Shown piece after piece: positions 17,311 to 28,403 of a stretch of DNA of 64,000 nt (its first letter is position 1; each line of letters begins with the position of its first letter). The DNA is from Chelativorans multitrophicus (GTDB lineage: Bacteria > Pseudomonadota > Alphaproteobacteria > Rhizobiales > Rhizobiaceae): positions 1,879,001-1,943,000 of the forward strand of contig NZ_JAAAPL010000001.1 of NCBI RefSeq assembly GCF_011317445.1, written 5' to 3'. The position numbers and the translations under genes were made by a program. The notes beneath the pieces were generated by a model. It searched no databases. It saw only the letters and a program-made list of their open reading frames with translations, and was not told where the DNA came from.

Positions 17311-18303
17311 GTGAGAAAGCGGCAAGCCTTATCGATTGGCGCGTTCGGCTTCGACCGCATAAGGCCGCTTCTCGATGGACGCGTGGAGTTGGAGGGCTAT
17401 ACCTTTCGCTCCCCACGGCATTATTCCATTCACAATCAGTTCTCCTATCTTTCGAGGAGTCAGCTTGCGCTCTGTGAGGTCGGACTCGGCTTTTTCAGTG
17501 CCTATCTTGAAAGCGGCTATAGGAACTATGTCGGCCTCCCGATCCCCATCGCTCGGGCTTTTCGCCACGAAACGATCTATGTGAGAAAAGGTGGAAAGAT
17601 CAAATCTCCGGAAGATCTCAACGGAGCGAGAATAGGGCTTCCCGATTTCAACGGGACCAGCGCCATCTGGCAGAAAGGTCTTCTGCAGGATCAGTATGGC
17701 ATTGACCTGACCAAGATCAAATGGATTGTCGGGAAAGTCGACGAGTCCTTCATTTCCTGGCACAAGCCCAACAAATATATTCTAGATGCCTTTGATGTTG
17801 AGATTGCAACACCAGAGGACACGTTGTCCGACAAGCTTCAGGCCGGCGAGATCGATGCGCTTCTGGCCTATAGGCGCCCTGAGGCTTTTCGCAGCCGACG
17901 AGATATCATACGCCTCTTTCCCGATTACGTTTCGGAGGAAAAAAAGTACTTCCGCGAGACCAAGATTTTCCCGGTGCTGCATGTCATCGCTCTGCGGCGC
18001 ACCGAAATTGATCGCGATCCAGACCTCCCCAACAAGCTCGTCGCAGCCTTCACCGCCGCCAAGAACATCGTAATCGAAGAAATTCGGGAAACGCTGTATC
18101 CGTTTGCTTCCGTGCCCTTTCTTTCCCATGCTGTTGAGGAATCTGAGTCAATTTTCGGAATGGATATATGGCCTTACGGCTTCGATGAGCTGCAGCTGCC
18201 GCTCAAGACTTTCCTGCGCTATTGCGCGGAACAGCGCGTGACCCGCAAACTGCTTGATGTGAAAGAGATTTTCGAGCTCGAAAGGTCCAGGATCGCAGCA
18301 TGA
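17311..18303 (+). CDS. Binding-protein-like protein of the 4,5-dihydroxyphthalate decarboxylase family
   Basis: Protein of 330 aa. The opening (GAFGFDRIRPLLDGRVELEG) and the segment AFRHETIYVRKGGKIKSPED followed by GARIGLPDFNGTSAIW match the family of Pht5-type 4,5-dihydroxyphthalate decarboxylases and related periplasmic-binding-protein-fold proteins. No signal peptide is visible, so it is probably cytoplasmic. GTG start with AGGAGA seven bases upstream. No phthalate dioxygenase or dehydrogenase genes are nearby, so decarboxylation of dihydroxyphthalate is not supported by context. A LysR regulator follows in the same direction and may control it. Confidence 0.72.
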   Translation: MRKRQALSIGAFGFDRIRPLLDGRVELEGYTFRSPRHYSIHNQFSYLSRSQLALCEVGLGFFSAYLESGYRNYVGLPIPIARAFRHETIYVRKGGKIKSPEDLNGARIGLPDFNGTSAIWQKGLLQDQYGIDLTKIKWIVGKVDESFISWHKPNKYILDAFDVEIATPEDTLSDKLQAGEIDALLAYRRPEAFRSRRDIIRLFPDYVSEEKKYFRETKIFPVLHVIALRRTEIDRDPDLPNKLVAAFTAAKNIVIEEIRETLYPFASVPFLSHAVEESESIFGMDIWPYGFDELQLPLKTFLRYCAEQRVTRKLLDVKEIFELERSRIAA

Positions 18304-18480
18304 CAAGAAGTTTGCCAGTAACTCTTTGCTCCCCAAAGCAGCCCTCTCGGTGTTGATCATCGTACCGGAACGCAGGAAGCATGGGGAGCCAATAGCGAAT
18401 TGGCAGTGTCTAATGAGTGATCAGCATCGTTGGATAGAAGAATTTCCCTCCATGTCACAACACCATGGAGGTGACGAACG

Positions 18481-19467
18481 ATGACGAAACTCCGCTTTAT
18501 TCATCGCTATGAGATTGATCCAGATCGCTTTGGTCTGATTGTCGCCTTCGTCTCCGTCGCGGAGCACCTCAGCTTCGCGGAGGCCGCCGAGGAGCTCAAC
18601 CTAAAGTCCTCCACCATTAGCAGGCAGGTTTCAAAACTCGAGGATTCTCTCGGAGTAAGGCTGTTTTCGAGAACAACCCGTCGCGTGTCCTTGACTGAGG
18701 CCGGCAAGCTTTATCTGAAGGAATGCCGTTCGCTTCTAAAGAATCTGACGGATATGGATGCGATGGTGAGCTCGCTCAATGCCGAGCCCCGTGGCTGCCT
18801 GCGGGTCAGTTTGCCGGTAGCTCTCGGTCGGCTGTACCTCAATTCCACGATAACGGCCTTCCTGAATCTTTATCCAAATCTCCAGATCGAAGCGGATTTT
18901 TCCGATCGTTTCGTGGATATCGTCGGAGAAGGCTATGATCTCGTCGTGCGGACTGGAACCCTGCCGAGCTCCGGGCTCATTGCCAAGAAAATAGCTTCCA
19001 ACAAGCGGGTCCTCGTAGCCTCGCCGAGGTACATCGCAAAACACGGTGTTCCCGCTACACCGCAAGATCTGGCTGATCATAACTGTCTTCGCTTCAGCCA
19101 TTACGCGTCATCTGGGAGCAATTGGCAGCTTGCGAAGCACGAACAGCGTGAAGTGGTCGAAGTCAACGGCAACTTCGTGTCCAACAGTTCCGATGCGATC
19201 TGCGAGGCTGCCGTCGGTGGGCTTGGTATCGCACTGATAGCCAGCTATCTCGCCCATGATGGAATTCAGTCAGGAGGTCTCGTCTGCCTGTTACCCGGCT
19301 GGACCAGCCAGCCGGAGGCCGGCATTTACGTCATGTATCCAAGCACGCGCTATCTCACGCCTAAGGTCAAGGCGTTTACGTCCTTCCTCGAAAAGAGATT
19401 CCGCGGCGTGGACTGGAATACGGACAACCATCATGCAAGCGCCACTCAGGAAGCGCCAATCCTGTAA
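18481..19467 (+). CDS. LysR-family transcriptional regulator
   Basis: DNA-binding regulator of 328 aa. The winged helix-turn-helix is at about residues 18-78, with the recognition region LSFAEAAEELNLKSSTISRQ and the following LEDSLGVRLFSRTTRRVSLT. The effector domain starts near GCLRVSLPVALGR and ends around residue 310. A strong GGAGGTGA lies six bases before the ATG. By subfamily features (RTTRRVSLTEAG, DLVVRTGTL, SWQLA-like SNWQLAKHE) it belongs to the large DsdC/AaeR-like cluster common in proteobacteria. Its likely target is the preceding gene, which lies 177 bases upstream on the same strand. Confidence 0.9.
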   Translation: MTKLRFIHRYEIDPDRFGLIVAFVSVAEHLSFAEAAEELNLKSSTISRQVSKLEDSLGVRLFSRTTRRVSLTEAGKLYLKECRSLLKNLTDMDAMVSSLNAEPRGCLRVSLPVALGRLYLNSTITAFLNLYPNLQIEADFSDRFVDIVGEGYDLVVRTGTLPSSGLIAKKIASNKRVLVASPRYIAKHGVPATPQDLADHNCLRFSHYASSGSNWQLAKHEQREVVEVNGNFVSNSSDAICEAAVGGLGIALIASYLAHDGIQSGGLVCLLPGWTSQPEAGIYVMYPSTRYLTPKVKAFTSFLEKRFRGVDWNTDNHHASATQEAPIL

Positions 19468-19740
19468 ACGGGAAGGAACTCCCGTAATCCGGCTTGGTCG
19501 CCAACGAAAGCACAGACACGATTCCTGCCTTTATCGAAGCTGAAGGACCGGACCCCAACTGGATTCTCGGCAATAATTCCAGGGCCGACCATTTTTCGGC
19601 AGCCGCTTACCTCAAGAATAGAACTGGGGCCGGCAGCGATAGGCGAGCGCGTCAAAGCCGTCCAGGCCCTCCCCGCATCGTGGTGAACCGCGCCCTTCTC
19701 AGAGCATTCTCAAGGATGCACAGCTTGCAAACAGGACTGC

Positions 19741-21198
19741 TTACACACCGATTGGCATATGCTTTGCCGAGCGCTCCACAGCGCGCGGGGCCACAAGCTC
19801 CTTCCAGGTTGAAAGCGCCTTATTGACGGCCGGGAAAGCAGGGCGGGGAACATAGCGCCCGCGTCCCGGGCGCGGCTCGTTGCTGCCCTCCTTGCCATAG
19901 ACCACCTCGCCGCGCGACAGAGTATAGCGCGGCAAACCGTTCACCTCGAAGCCTTCGAAGACGTTGTAGTCAATGATCGAACGCTGCGCCGAAGCGCTGA
20001 TCGTCTTCGACTTCGAAGGATCCCACACCACGAGGTCGGCATCCGAGCCCGGCAGGATCGCGCCCTTCTGCGGATAGATGTTGAGAATCTGCGCGATATT
20101 GGTGGAGGTGACCGCCACGAACTCGTTGGGCGTAAGCCGCCCGGTCTTCACCCCATACGTCCACAGGAGCGGCATGCGATCCTCCAACCCGCCGGTGCCG
20201 TTGGGAATCTTGGTGAAGTCGTTGAGACCCAGACGCTTCTGCTCCGTAGTGAAAGCTGCGTGATCGGTTGCCACGACCTGGAGCGAGCCGGCCGCAAGTC
20301 CAGCCCAAAGGCTGTCCTGATGCCGCTTGTCACGGAAGGGCGGCGACATCACCCGGCGCGCCGCCTCTTCCCAGTCAGGATTGCGGTATTCGGATTCATC
20401 AAGCAGGAGATGCTGGATCAAAGGCTCGCCATAGACACGCATGCCCTTCTGCCGGGCGCGGCGGATCGCCTCGTGCGACTGCTCGCAGGAGGTGTGCACG
20501 ATATAGACGGGAACCCCCGCCGCATCCGCGATCATGATGGCGCGGTTGGTAGCCTCGCCTTCAACCTCGGGCGGGCGCGAATAGGCGTGCGCTTCGGGCC
20601 CGGACATACCCTCCTGCAGATACTTCTGCTGGAGTGCGGCAACGATGTCGCCGTTTTCCGCGTGCACCAGCGGCAGCGCGCCAAGCGCAGCGCAGCGCTG
20701 GAAGGAGGCGAACATCTCGTCATCATTCACCATCAGCGCGCCCTTATAGGCCATGAAGTGCTTGAAGGTGTTGATGCCGCGCTCGACGACGAGCGGCATT
20801 TCGTCGAAAATCTGCTTCGACCAGCCGGTCACGCACATATGCAGCGAGTAATCGGACGAGGCCTGGCGCGCCGCCCTCTCCTGCCACTCATCAAGGGCCG
20901 CGAGCATGCCCGCCGGCCCGGGAATGACAAAGTCCACCACCATGGTCGTGCCGCCGGAGATGGCCGCATAGGTGCCGGATTCCCACGTCTCGGCGGCGGT
21001 AGTGCCCATGAACGGCATTTCCAGATGCGTGTGCGGGTCGATGCCGCCCGGCATCACATAGGCGCCTTCGGCGTCAACCACCTTGTCGCCTTTCAGGTCC
21101 TTGCCGATTGCGGCTATCGTCTCCCCTTCAATGAGGATATCCGCTTCGTAGCTGCGATCTGCCGCAACAATTGTTCCACCTTTGATGACGATCGACAT
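19741..21198 (-). CDS. hydA: Dihydropyrimidinase / D-hydantoinase
   Basis: Zinc amidohydrolase of 485 aa that opens the ring of dihydrouracil, dihydrothymine and 5-substituted hydantoins. Metal ligands are visible: GIDPHTHLEMPFMG, the carbamylated-lysine segment NTFKHFMAYKGALM, HAENGD, VHTSCEQSHEAIRRA and ATDHAAF. The length matches the family. The start at 21198 (MSIVIKGG) has GAGGAG upstream; the open frame to 21282 is not needed. Other reductive pyrimidine genes (dihydropyrimidine dehydrogenase, beta-ureidopropionase) are not adjacent in this window. Confidence 0.92.
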   Translation of the reverse strand: MSIVIKGGTIVAADRSYEADILIEGETIAAIGKDLKGDKVVDAEGAYVMPGGIDPHTHLEMPFMGTTAAETWESGTYAAISGGTTMVVDFVIPGPAGMLAALDEWQERAARQASSDYSLHMCVTGWSKQIFDEMPLVVERGINTFKHFMAYKGALMVNDDEMFASFQRCAALGALPLVHAENGDIVAALQQKYLQEGMSGPEAHAYSRPPEVEGEATNRAIMIADAAGVPVYIVHTSCEQSHEAIRRARQKGMRVYGEPLIQHLLLDESEYRNPDWEEAARRVMSPPFRDKRHQDSLWAGLAAGSLQVVATDHAAFTTEQKRLGLNDFTKIPNGTGGLEDRMPLLWTYGVKTGRLTPNEFVAVTSTNIAQILNIYPQKGAILPGSDADLVVWDPSKSKTISASAQRSIIDYNVFEGFEVNGLPRYTLSRGEVVYGKEGSNEPRPGRGRYVPRPAFPAVNKALSTWKELVAPRAVERSAKHMPIGV

Positions 21199-21400
21199 GG
21201 CCGCTCCTCTTTCTTGCCGGTTCCTGCCGGCCGGTATCCCTCTGGCGCTACCGATGATCATAGATCCGGCGGAAGGATACACTCAACGAAGAATTGATGG
21301 GCCAACGGCCAGAACCCTGCGCTTCCACCCCGCATTAAGCTTGAAGCCGGGCCGGGATGGCCTTAGCTCATCGGAAACGAGGCATAAAACAGGTGCAGGA

Positions 21401-21622
21401 ATGAAAGGCGGAGCAAGATTTCAGACGCGCAACGCCCGCGGCATTGCTCTCCGCTCGATGGTTCTCTTTCCCATGATGGCCATCCCCCTCTCAGGCTGCG
21501 GCATGGGAGGGATGGCGAGTGCGGTTCGAACCACCGGCGAGAGTTTCGACCGCGCCGAATGCATGGCGCGGGATTTGAAGGGCGAGGCGGATTGCAAAGC
21601 GCCCTCCGCCGATCGGCGTTGA
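21401..21622 (+). CDS. Small putative lipoprotein
   Basis: Short reading frame of 73 aa with a lipobox-like LSGC preceded by a hydrophobic stretch (MVLFPMMAIPLSGCGMGG). The mature part would be about 35 residues, with ESFDRAECMARDLKGEADCK. GCAGGA lies just before the ATG at 21401. If the ATG at 21458 is used instead, the protein is a 54-aa lipoprotein with a compact signal peptide, which is equally plausible. Function unknown. It lies alone between hydA, which is divergent, and ilvD, which is convergent. Confidence 0.45.
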   Translation: MKGGARFQTRNARGIALRSMVLFPMMAIPLSGCGMGGMASAVRTTGESFDRAECMARDLKGEADCKAPSADRR

Positions 21623-21656
21623 ACCGAACATACGCCAAAAAGCGACTTACCGCGCC

Positions 21657-21703
21657 GCCAGCTCCATCCGGAGCTGGCCTGAGACCGTCAGGGCGTAGCC
21701 CTG
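21657..21703. repeat. Two adjacent short stem-loops beyond the ilvD 3' end
   Basis: A perfect 9-base stem with a 4-base loop (21657-21678) and a perfect 6-base stem with a 3-base loop (21689-21703) sit between the lipoprotein stop and the ilvD stop at 21720. Neither is directly followed by a T-run on either strand; TTTTT occurs about 15 bases beyond the distal hairpin on the minus strand. They may stabilise or end the ilvD transcript. Confidence 0.4.
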
Positions 21704-21719
21704 GCAGGGCGCGCCTTCA

Positions 21720-23555
21720 TCAATCCGGCAGCTTGCGCACAGCGCCCTTGTCCGCGCTTGTGGCAAAAGCAGCATAGGCCTTAAGCGCGGTGCTGACCTG
21801 TCGCTTCCGGTTTTCCGCAGGCTTCCAGCCCTTGGCATCCTGTGCGGCGCGGCGACGCGCGATTTCCGCGTCGTCCACGGCGAGATGGATCTTCCGGTTC
21901 GGGATATCGATCTCTATCCGGTCGCCCTCACGCACCAGCCCGATCAATCCACCGTTGGCGGCCTCAGGAGAGACGTGCCCGATGGAAAGGCCGGACGTGC
22001 CGCCCGAGAAACGCCCGTCCGTAATCAGCGCGCAATCCTTGCCCAGGCTCTTCGCCTTCAGGTAGCTGGTGGGATAGAGCATCTCCTGCATGCCCGGCCC
22101 ACCACGCGGTCCTTCGTAGCGGATCACGACCACGTCGCCGGCATTGATCTTGTTTGCGAGGATCGCCTGCACGGCCGAATCCTGGCTCTCGAACACGCGC
22201 GCCGGACCGGAAAATTTCAGGATCGACTCGTCAACCCCGGCCGTCTTCACGATGCAGCCGTCCTCGGCGAGATTGCCCTTCAGCACCGCGAGCCCGCCAT
22301 CCTTGGAGAAGGGATGTTCGGCGCTGCGGATCACGCCACTCTGGCGGTCGAGGTCGAGATCGTCCCACCGCCGATCCTGGCTGAATGCCACTTGGGTGGG
22401 CACGCCGCCCGGCGCAGCAAGGAAGAAGTCGCGCACCTTCTGGCTTTTGGTCAGTGTGATGTCCCAATGCTCGATTGCCTGACCAAGGGTTGCCGTGTGA
22501 ACCGTCGGCACGTCCCGATTGATGAGGCCTCCCCGGTCAAGTTCGCCCAGGATCGCCATGATGCCGCCGGCGCGGTGCACGTCCTCCATATGCACGTCCG
22601 ACTTCGCGGGCGCCACCTTGCAGAGCACGGGCACGCGCCGTGACAGCCGGTCTATCTCCTCCATGGTGAAGTCCACCTCCGCCTCATGCGCGGCGGCGAG
22701 CAGGTGAAGCACGGTGTTGGTGGAGCCGCCCATGGCGATGTCGAGTGTCATCGCATTTTGGAAAGCCGAAAAGCTTGCGATGCTGCGCGGCAGCACGCTG
22801 TCGTCATCCTGTTCGTAATAGCGGCGAGCGAGGTCGACGATGAGATGCCCAGCCTCGACGAAGAGCCGCCGGCGGTCGGCATGGGTGGCAAGCGTCGAGC
22901 CGTTGCCGGGCAACGAGAGCCCCAGCGCCTCCGTAAGGCAATTCATGGAGTTGGCGGTGAACATGCCCGAGCAGGAGCCGCAGGTCGGGCAGGCGGACCG
23001 TTCGATCACCTGCACATCCTCGTCGCTCACGCGGTCGTCTGCCGCGGCAACCATGGCGTCAACGAGATCGAGCGCCCGTTTCTGACCGGAAAGGACAACC
23101 TTGCCCGCCTCCATCGGCCCGCCGGACACGAATACCGCCGGGATATTGAGCCGCAGGGCCGCCATCAGCATGCCCGGCGTAATCTTGTCGCAATTGGAGA
23201 TGCAGACCATGGCGTCCGCACAATGGGCGTTCACCATGTATTCGACCGAGTCCGCGATGAGTTCGCGCGAGGGCAGCGAATAGAGCATGCCGTCATGGCC
23301 CATGGCGATGCCATCATCCACGGCAATCGTGTTGAACTCCTTGGCCACACCGCCGGCCGCCTCAATCTCGTGCGCCACGAGCTGACCGAGATCTTTCAGG
23401 TGCACGTGCCCCGGTACGAACTGCGTGAAGGAATTGACCACGGCGATGATCGGCTTGCCGAAATCGGAATCCTTCATGCCGGTAGCGCGCCAGAGGCCGC
23501 GTGCACCGGCCATATTGCGGCCATGGGTTGTCGTGCGGGAGCGATAAGCGGGCAT
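21720..23555 (-). CDS. ilvD: Dihydroxy-acid dehydratase
   Basis: Iron-sulfur enzyme of valine, isoleucine and pantothenate biosynthesis that dehydrates 2,3-dihydroxy acids to 2-keto acids. At 611 aa it matches the E. coli-type IlvD. The cluster cysteines are visible in [12 protein letters not shown] and [18 protein letters not shown], and [20 protein letters not shown] near the C-terminus is diagnostic. The start at 23555 ([20 protein letters not shown]) is the conserved one; the open frame to 23669 adds an unrelated stretch. A hairpin with 10 pairs and one mismatch (23658-23683) lies about 100 bases upstream. Confidence 0.95.
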   Translation of the reverse strand: MPAYRSRTTTHGRNMAGARGLWRATGMKDSDFGKPIIAVVNSFTQFVPGHVHLKDLGQLVAHEIEAAGGVAKEFNTIAVDDGIAMGHDGMLYSLPSRELIADSVEYMVNAHCADAMVCISNCDKITPGMLMAALRLNIPAVFVSGGPMEAGKVVLSGQKRALDLVDAMVAAADDRVSDEDVQVIERSACPTCGSCSGMFTANSMNCLTEALGLSLPGNGSTLATHADRRRLFVEAGHLIVDLARRYYEQDDDSVLPRSIASFSAFQNAMTLDIAMGGSTNTVLHLLAAAHEAEVDFTMEEIDRLSRRVPVLCKVAPAKSDVHMEDVHRAGGIMAILGELDRGGLINRDVPTVHTATLGQAIEHWDITLTKSQKVRDFFLAAPGGVPTQVAFSQDRRWDDLDLDRQSGVIRSAEHPFSKDGGLAVLKGNLAEDGCIVKTAGVDESILKFSGPARVFESQDSAVQAILANKINAGDVVVIRYEGPRGGPGMQEMLYPTSYLKAKSLGKDCALITDGRFSGGTSGLSIGHVSPEAANGGLIGLVREGDRIEIDIPNRKIHLAVDDAEIARRRAAQDAKGWKPAENRKRQVSTALKAYAAFATSADKGAVRKLPD

Positions 23556-23724
23556 TGTACTTCCAAAGCTGAGGTCGGGAACGGACTGGTGCGGCACCGG
23601 CGGAGTAATCTGCCGCCGGAAAAGCGGTGATACTACTTCACGCTCTGGAAAGGCAAGCTTGACCGGCAAGCATGCCGGCCAAGTGAAGCAACTCGCTTGA
23701 CTGTTGTGCCTTCTGGGAGCGTTC

Positions 23725-23853
23725 AGGCATGGATCCTCGGGTAAAGCCCGAGGATGACGACTTCAGAAGTGCTGCCGTCAATCGCCAGCGTTGGAGAGCC
23801 GCGCAAATCTCTCCACCTCGTCATCCTCGGGCTTGACCCGAGGATCCATGCCT
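23725..23853. repeat. Inverted pair of 36-base palindromic intergenic repeats
   Basis: Copies at 23725-23760 and 23818-23853 are inverted relative to each other and match at all but about one or two positions. Each copy also contains its own dyad CCTCGGG/CCCGAGG. The core reads GGATCCTCGGGT then CAAGCCCGAGGATGAC. The unit lies between the copA 3' end and the ilvD promoter region, and the whole gap 23556-23902 holds no gene. Such GATCCTCGGGT-type palindromes are common between genes in rhizobial genomes. Confidence 0.8.
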
Positions 23854-23902
23854 AAATATTGCCGCCTCACCAGCGGTCAAATATTGTCGCCCCCGTTGGG
23901 TA

Positions 23903-26443
<2,541 letters not shown>

Positions 26444-26464
26444 CGGTATTCTCCTTTGAAACCA

Positions 26465-26495
26465 GACCTAGTCCTTCCAGTTACTGGAAGGTCAA
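26465..26495 (-). promoter_or_regulatory. MerR/CueR-type promoter-operator of copA
   Basis: On the minus strand TTGACC (-35, 26490-26495) and TAGGTC (-10, 26465-26470) are 19 bases apart, the overlong spacer typical of MerR-family activators. The spacer carries a 19-base dyad centred at 26482 (CCTTCCAGT-A-ACTGGAAGG), very close to CueR operators. It lies 22 bases upstream of the copA start. Confidence 0.85.
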
Positions 26496-26672
26496 GAGGT
26501 AGTTTCGAGATCTTCTGCATGTTTGGCCGCTGCCACAGGCTATTGGTTCAACAACCGCCAGCGCTCTATTTGCATTGGGGATTGCGCTTCGCATGCGAGT
26601 CGTGAATCGTGATGCGCCGTTGCTGCAAAACAGAACCCGATAGCAAAGCAACACGTTCCAAGGTCGAGATAA

Positions 26673-28298
26673 GTGCCCGGATCGCCACTAGCAAAGCCCT
26701 TTCACAACATTGATTTCCGGCTTCTGTGGAGCGCCAGCCTGGTGTCCAATCTGGGCGGCTTGGTTCAGGCGGTGGGCGCGGGATGGTTGATGGCAACGAT
26801 CGCCGACTCCGCCGATATGGTGGCGCTCGTGCAATCGGCCACGACCCTGCCCGTGATGATCTTCTCCCTTGCCGCGGGCGCGCTTGCCGACAACATCGAC
26901 CGCCGCCGCATCATGCTCACGGCGCAACTGCTCATGATGCTGGTTTCAGTGGTTCTCGCGTATTTTGCCATGGCGGGCATGATGACGCCGTGGCTGCTTC
27001 TGGCCTTCACCTTCCTGATCGGTTGCGGAACGGCGCTGCACAATCCCTCCTGGCAGGCCTCGATGGGCGACATCGTGCCGAAGGAGGATATTCCCGCGGC
27101 CGTGACACTGAACAGCATGGCCTTCAATATAATGCGCAGCGTGGGCCCTGCTATCGGAGGCTTCATCGTAGCGGTCGCCGGCGCGGCGACAGCCTTCGCC
27201 CTCAACGCGGTGAGCTATATTCCGCTCATCATCGCGCTCATGCGCTGGAAGCACCGCCGCCTTCCGTCGAGCTTGCCGCGCGAGGCTTTCGCGCACGCCA
27301 TTTCCGCCGGGTTGCGCTATGTCGCGATGTCGCCGAACCTGACCAGGGTCATCTTCCGGGGCTTTGTCTTCGGCCTGGGAGCCATCGCCATCCTGGCGCT
27401 CTTGCCGCTGGTCGCGCGCGATCTGGTGGGCGGCAGCGCGATTACCTACGGCTTGCTGCTTGGCAGTTTCGGTATTGGCGCCATCGGCGGCGCGCTGCTC
27501 AATACACGCATCCGCGAAAAGTTCAACAATGAGACAATCGCGCGGGGCGCATTTGTCATCTTTGCCCTATGCGCGCTGACGCTGGGGTTGAGCAGGCAGG
27601 TTTGGCTGAGCTGCTTCAGCCTGCTGCCCGCCGGCGCTTGCTGGGTGCTGGCGCTCTCGCTTTTAAATGTCTCGGTGCAACTTTCCACCCCGCGCTGGGT
27701 CGTGGGACGTGCGCTCTCCATCTATCAGACGGCCACCTTTGGCGGCATGGCGGCCGGTAGCTGGGTCTGGGGGCAAGCGGCGGAGATCTACGGGCCGGCT
27801 AACGCCCTGATGGCTTCCACCATTGTGCTCGTCTTGGGCGCGGCAATCGGCCTGCGTTTCGCGCTCCCAGAGTTTGCTCGGCTTAATCTCGACCCGTTGG
27901 GCGAGTTTCAGGAACCCGCCCTGCGGCTTGATCTACGGGCGCGCAGCGGTCCGATCATGATTATGGTGGATTACGAGATTGCGCAGGAGGATCTGCCTGC
28001 TTTCCTGGCGGCGATGGCCGAACGGCGCCGCATTCGCATTCGCGATGGCGCGCGCCAGTGGGGGCTGCTGCGCGATCTGGAAAACCCGAATATCTGGACC
28101 GAAACCTACCACGTGCCGACCTGGGTGGAATATGTCCGCCACAATCTGCGCCGCACGAAGGCGGATGCGGAGATCTCCGAGGAATTGCGGAAGCTGCATC
28201 GCGGCAAGGGCCCTCCGCGGGTCCATCGCATGATCGAGCGGCAGACGGTGCCTCTGCGCGATGACATGCCGATCAAGGAAAATCCGGAGGTGCCGTGA
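26673..28298 (+). CDS. MFS transporter of the MFS_3 (EntS-like) family with C-terminal ABM-like domain
   Basis: Major facilitator of 541 aa. About 12 membrane segments span residues 12-400; the family-specific opening FRLLWSASLVSNLGGLVQAV and the loop ALADNIDRRRIML are clear. The last 130 residues form a soluble domain beginning near IMIMVDYEIAQEDLPAFLAA, resembling the antibiotic-biosynthesis-monooxygenase-like tail often fused to this family. The GTG start at 26673 is followed at once by the conserved N-terminus; the ribosome site is weak. Probable exporter; EntS exports enterobactin, but no siderophore genes are present, so the cargo is unknown. Confidence 0.88.
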   Translation: MPGSPLAKPFHNIDFRLLWSASLVSNLGGLVQAVGAGWLMATIADSADMVALVQSATTLPVMIFSLAAGALADNIDRRRIMLTAQLLMMLVSVVLAYFAMAGMMTPWLLLAFTFLIGCGTALHNPSWQASMGDIVPKEDIPAAVTLNSMAFNIMRSVGPAIGGFIVAVAGAATAFALNAVSYIPLIIALMRWKHRRLPSSLPREAFAHAISAGLRYVAMSPNLTRVIFRGFVFGLGAIAILALLPLVARDLVGGSAITYGLLLGSFGIGAIGGALLNTRIREKFNNETIARGAFVIFALCALTLGLSRQVWLSCFSLLPAGACWVLALSLLNVSVQLSTPRWVVGRALSIYQTATFGGMAAGSWVWGQAAEIYGPANALMASTIVLVLGAAIGLRFALPEFARLNLDPLGEFQEPALRLDLRARSGPIMIMVDYEIAQEDLPAFLAAMAERRRIRIRDGARQWGLLRDLENPNIWTETYHVPTWVEYVRHNLRRTKADAEISEELRKLHRGKGPPRVHRMIERQTVPLRDDMPIKENPEVP

Positions 28299-28403
28299 GG
28301 GGATGTTGCTCTTGGCTGGAGCATTCTGCCGCTGGTGAGCTGAACCTATCCGCTAAACCGGAAAAGCAGTCACTGGCATTCAGAAGCGCCTAACTTGCCT
28401 CTC

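Noticed and set aside
23658-23683. Hairpin upstream of ilvD as a branched-chain amino acid attenuator
   Set aside because: No leader peptide rich in Leu, Val or Ile codons and no alternative pairing was found; the stem may only be a repeat or structural element.
26634-26659. GGAAC-N17-GGTT on the minus strand between the MFS gene and copA
   Set aside because: It fits the loose EcfG pattern but lies about 190 bases upstream of copA and 140 bases behind the much better MerR-type promoter; a chance match is likely.
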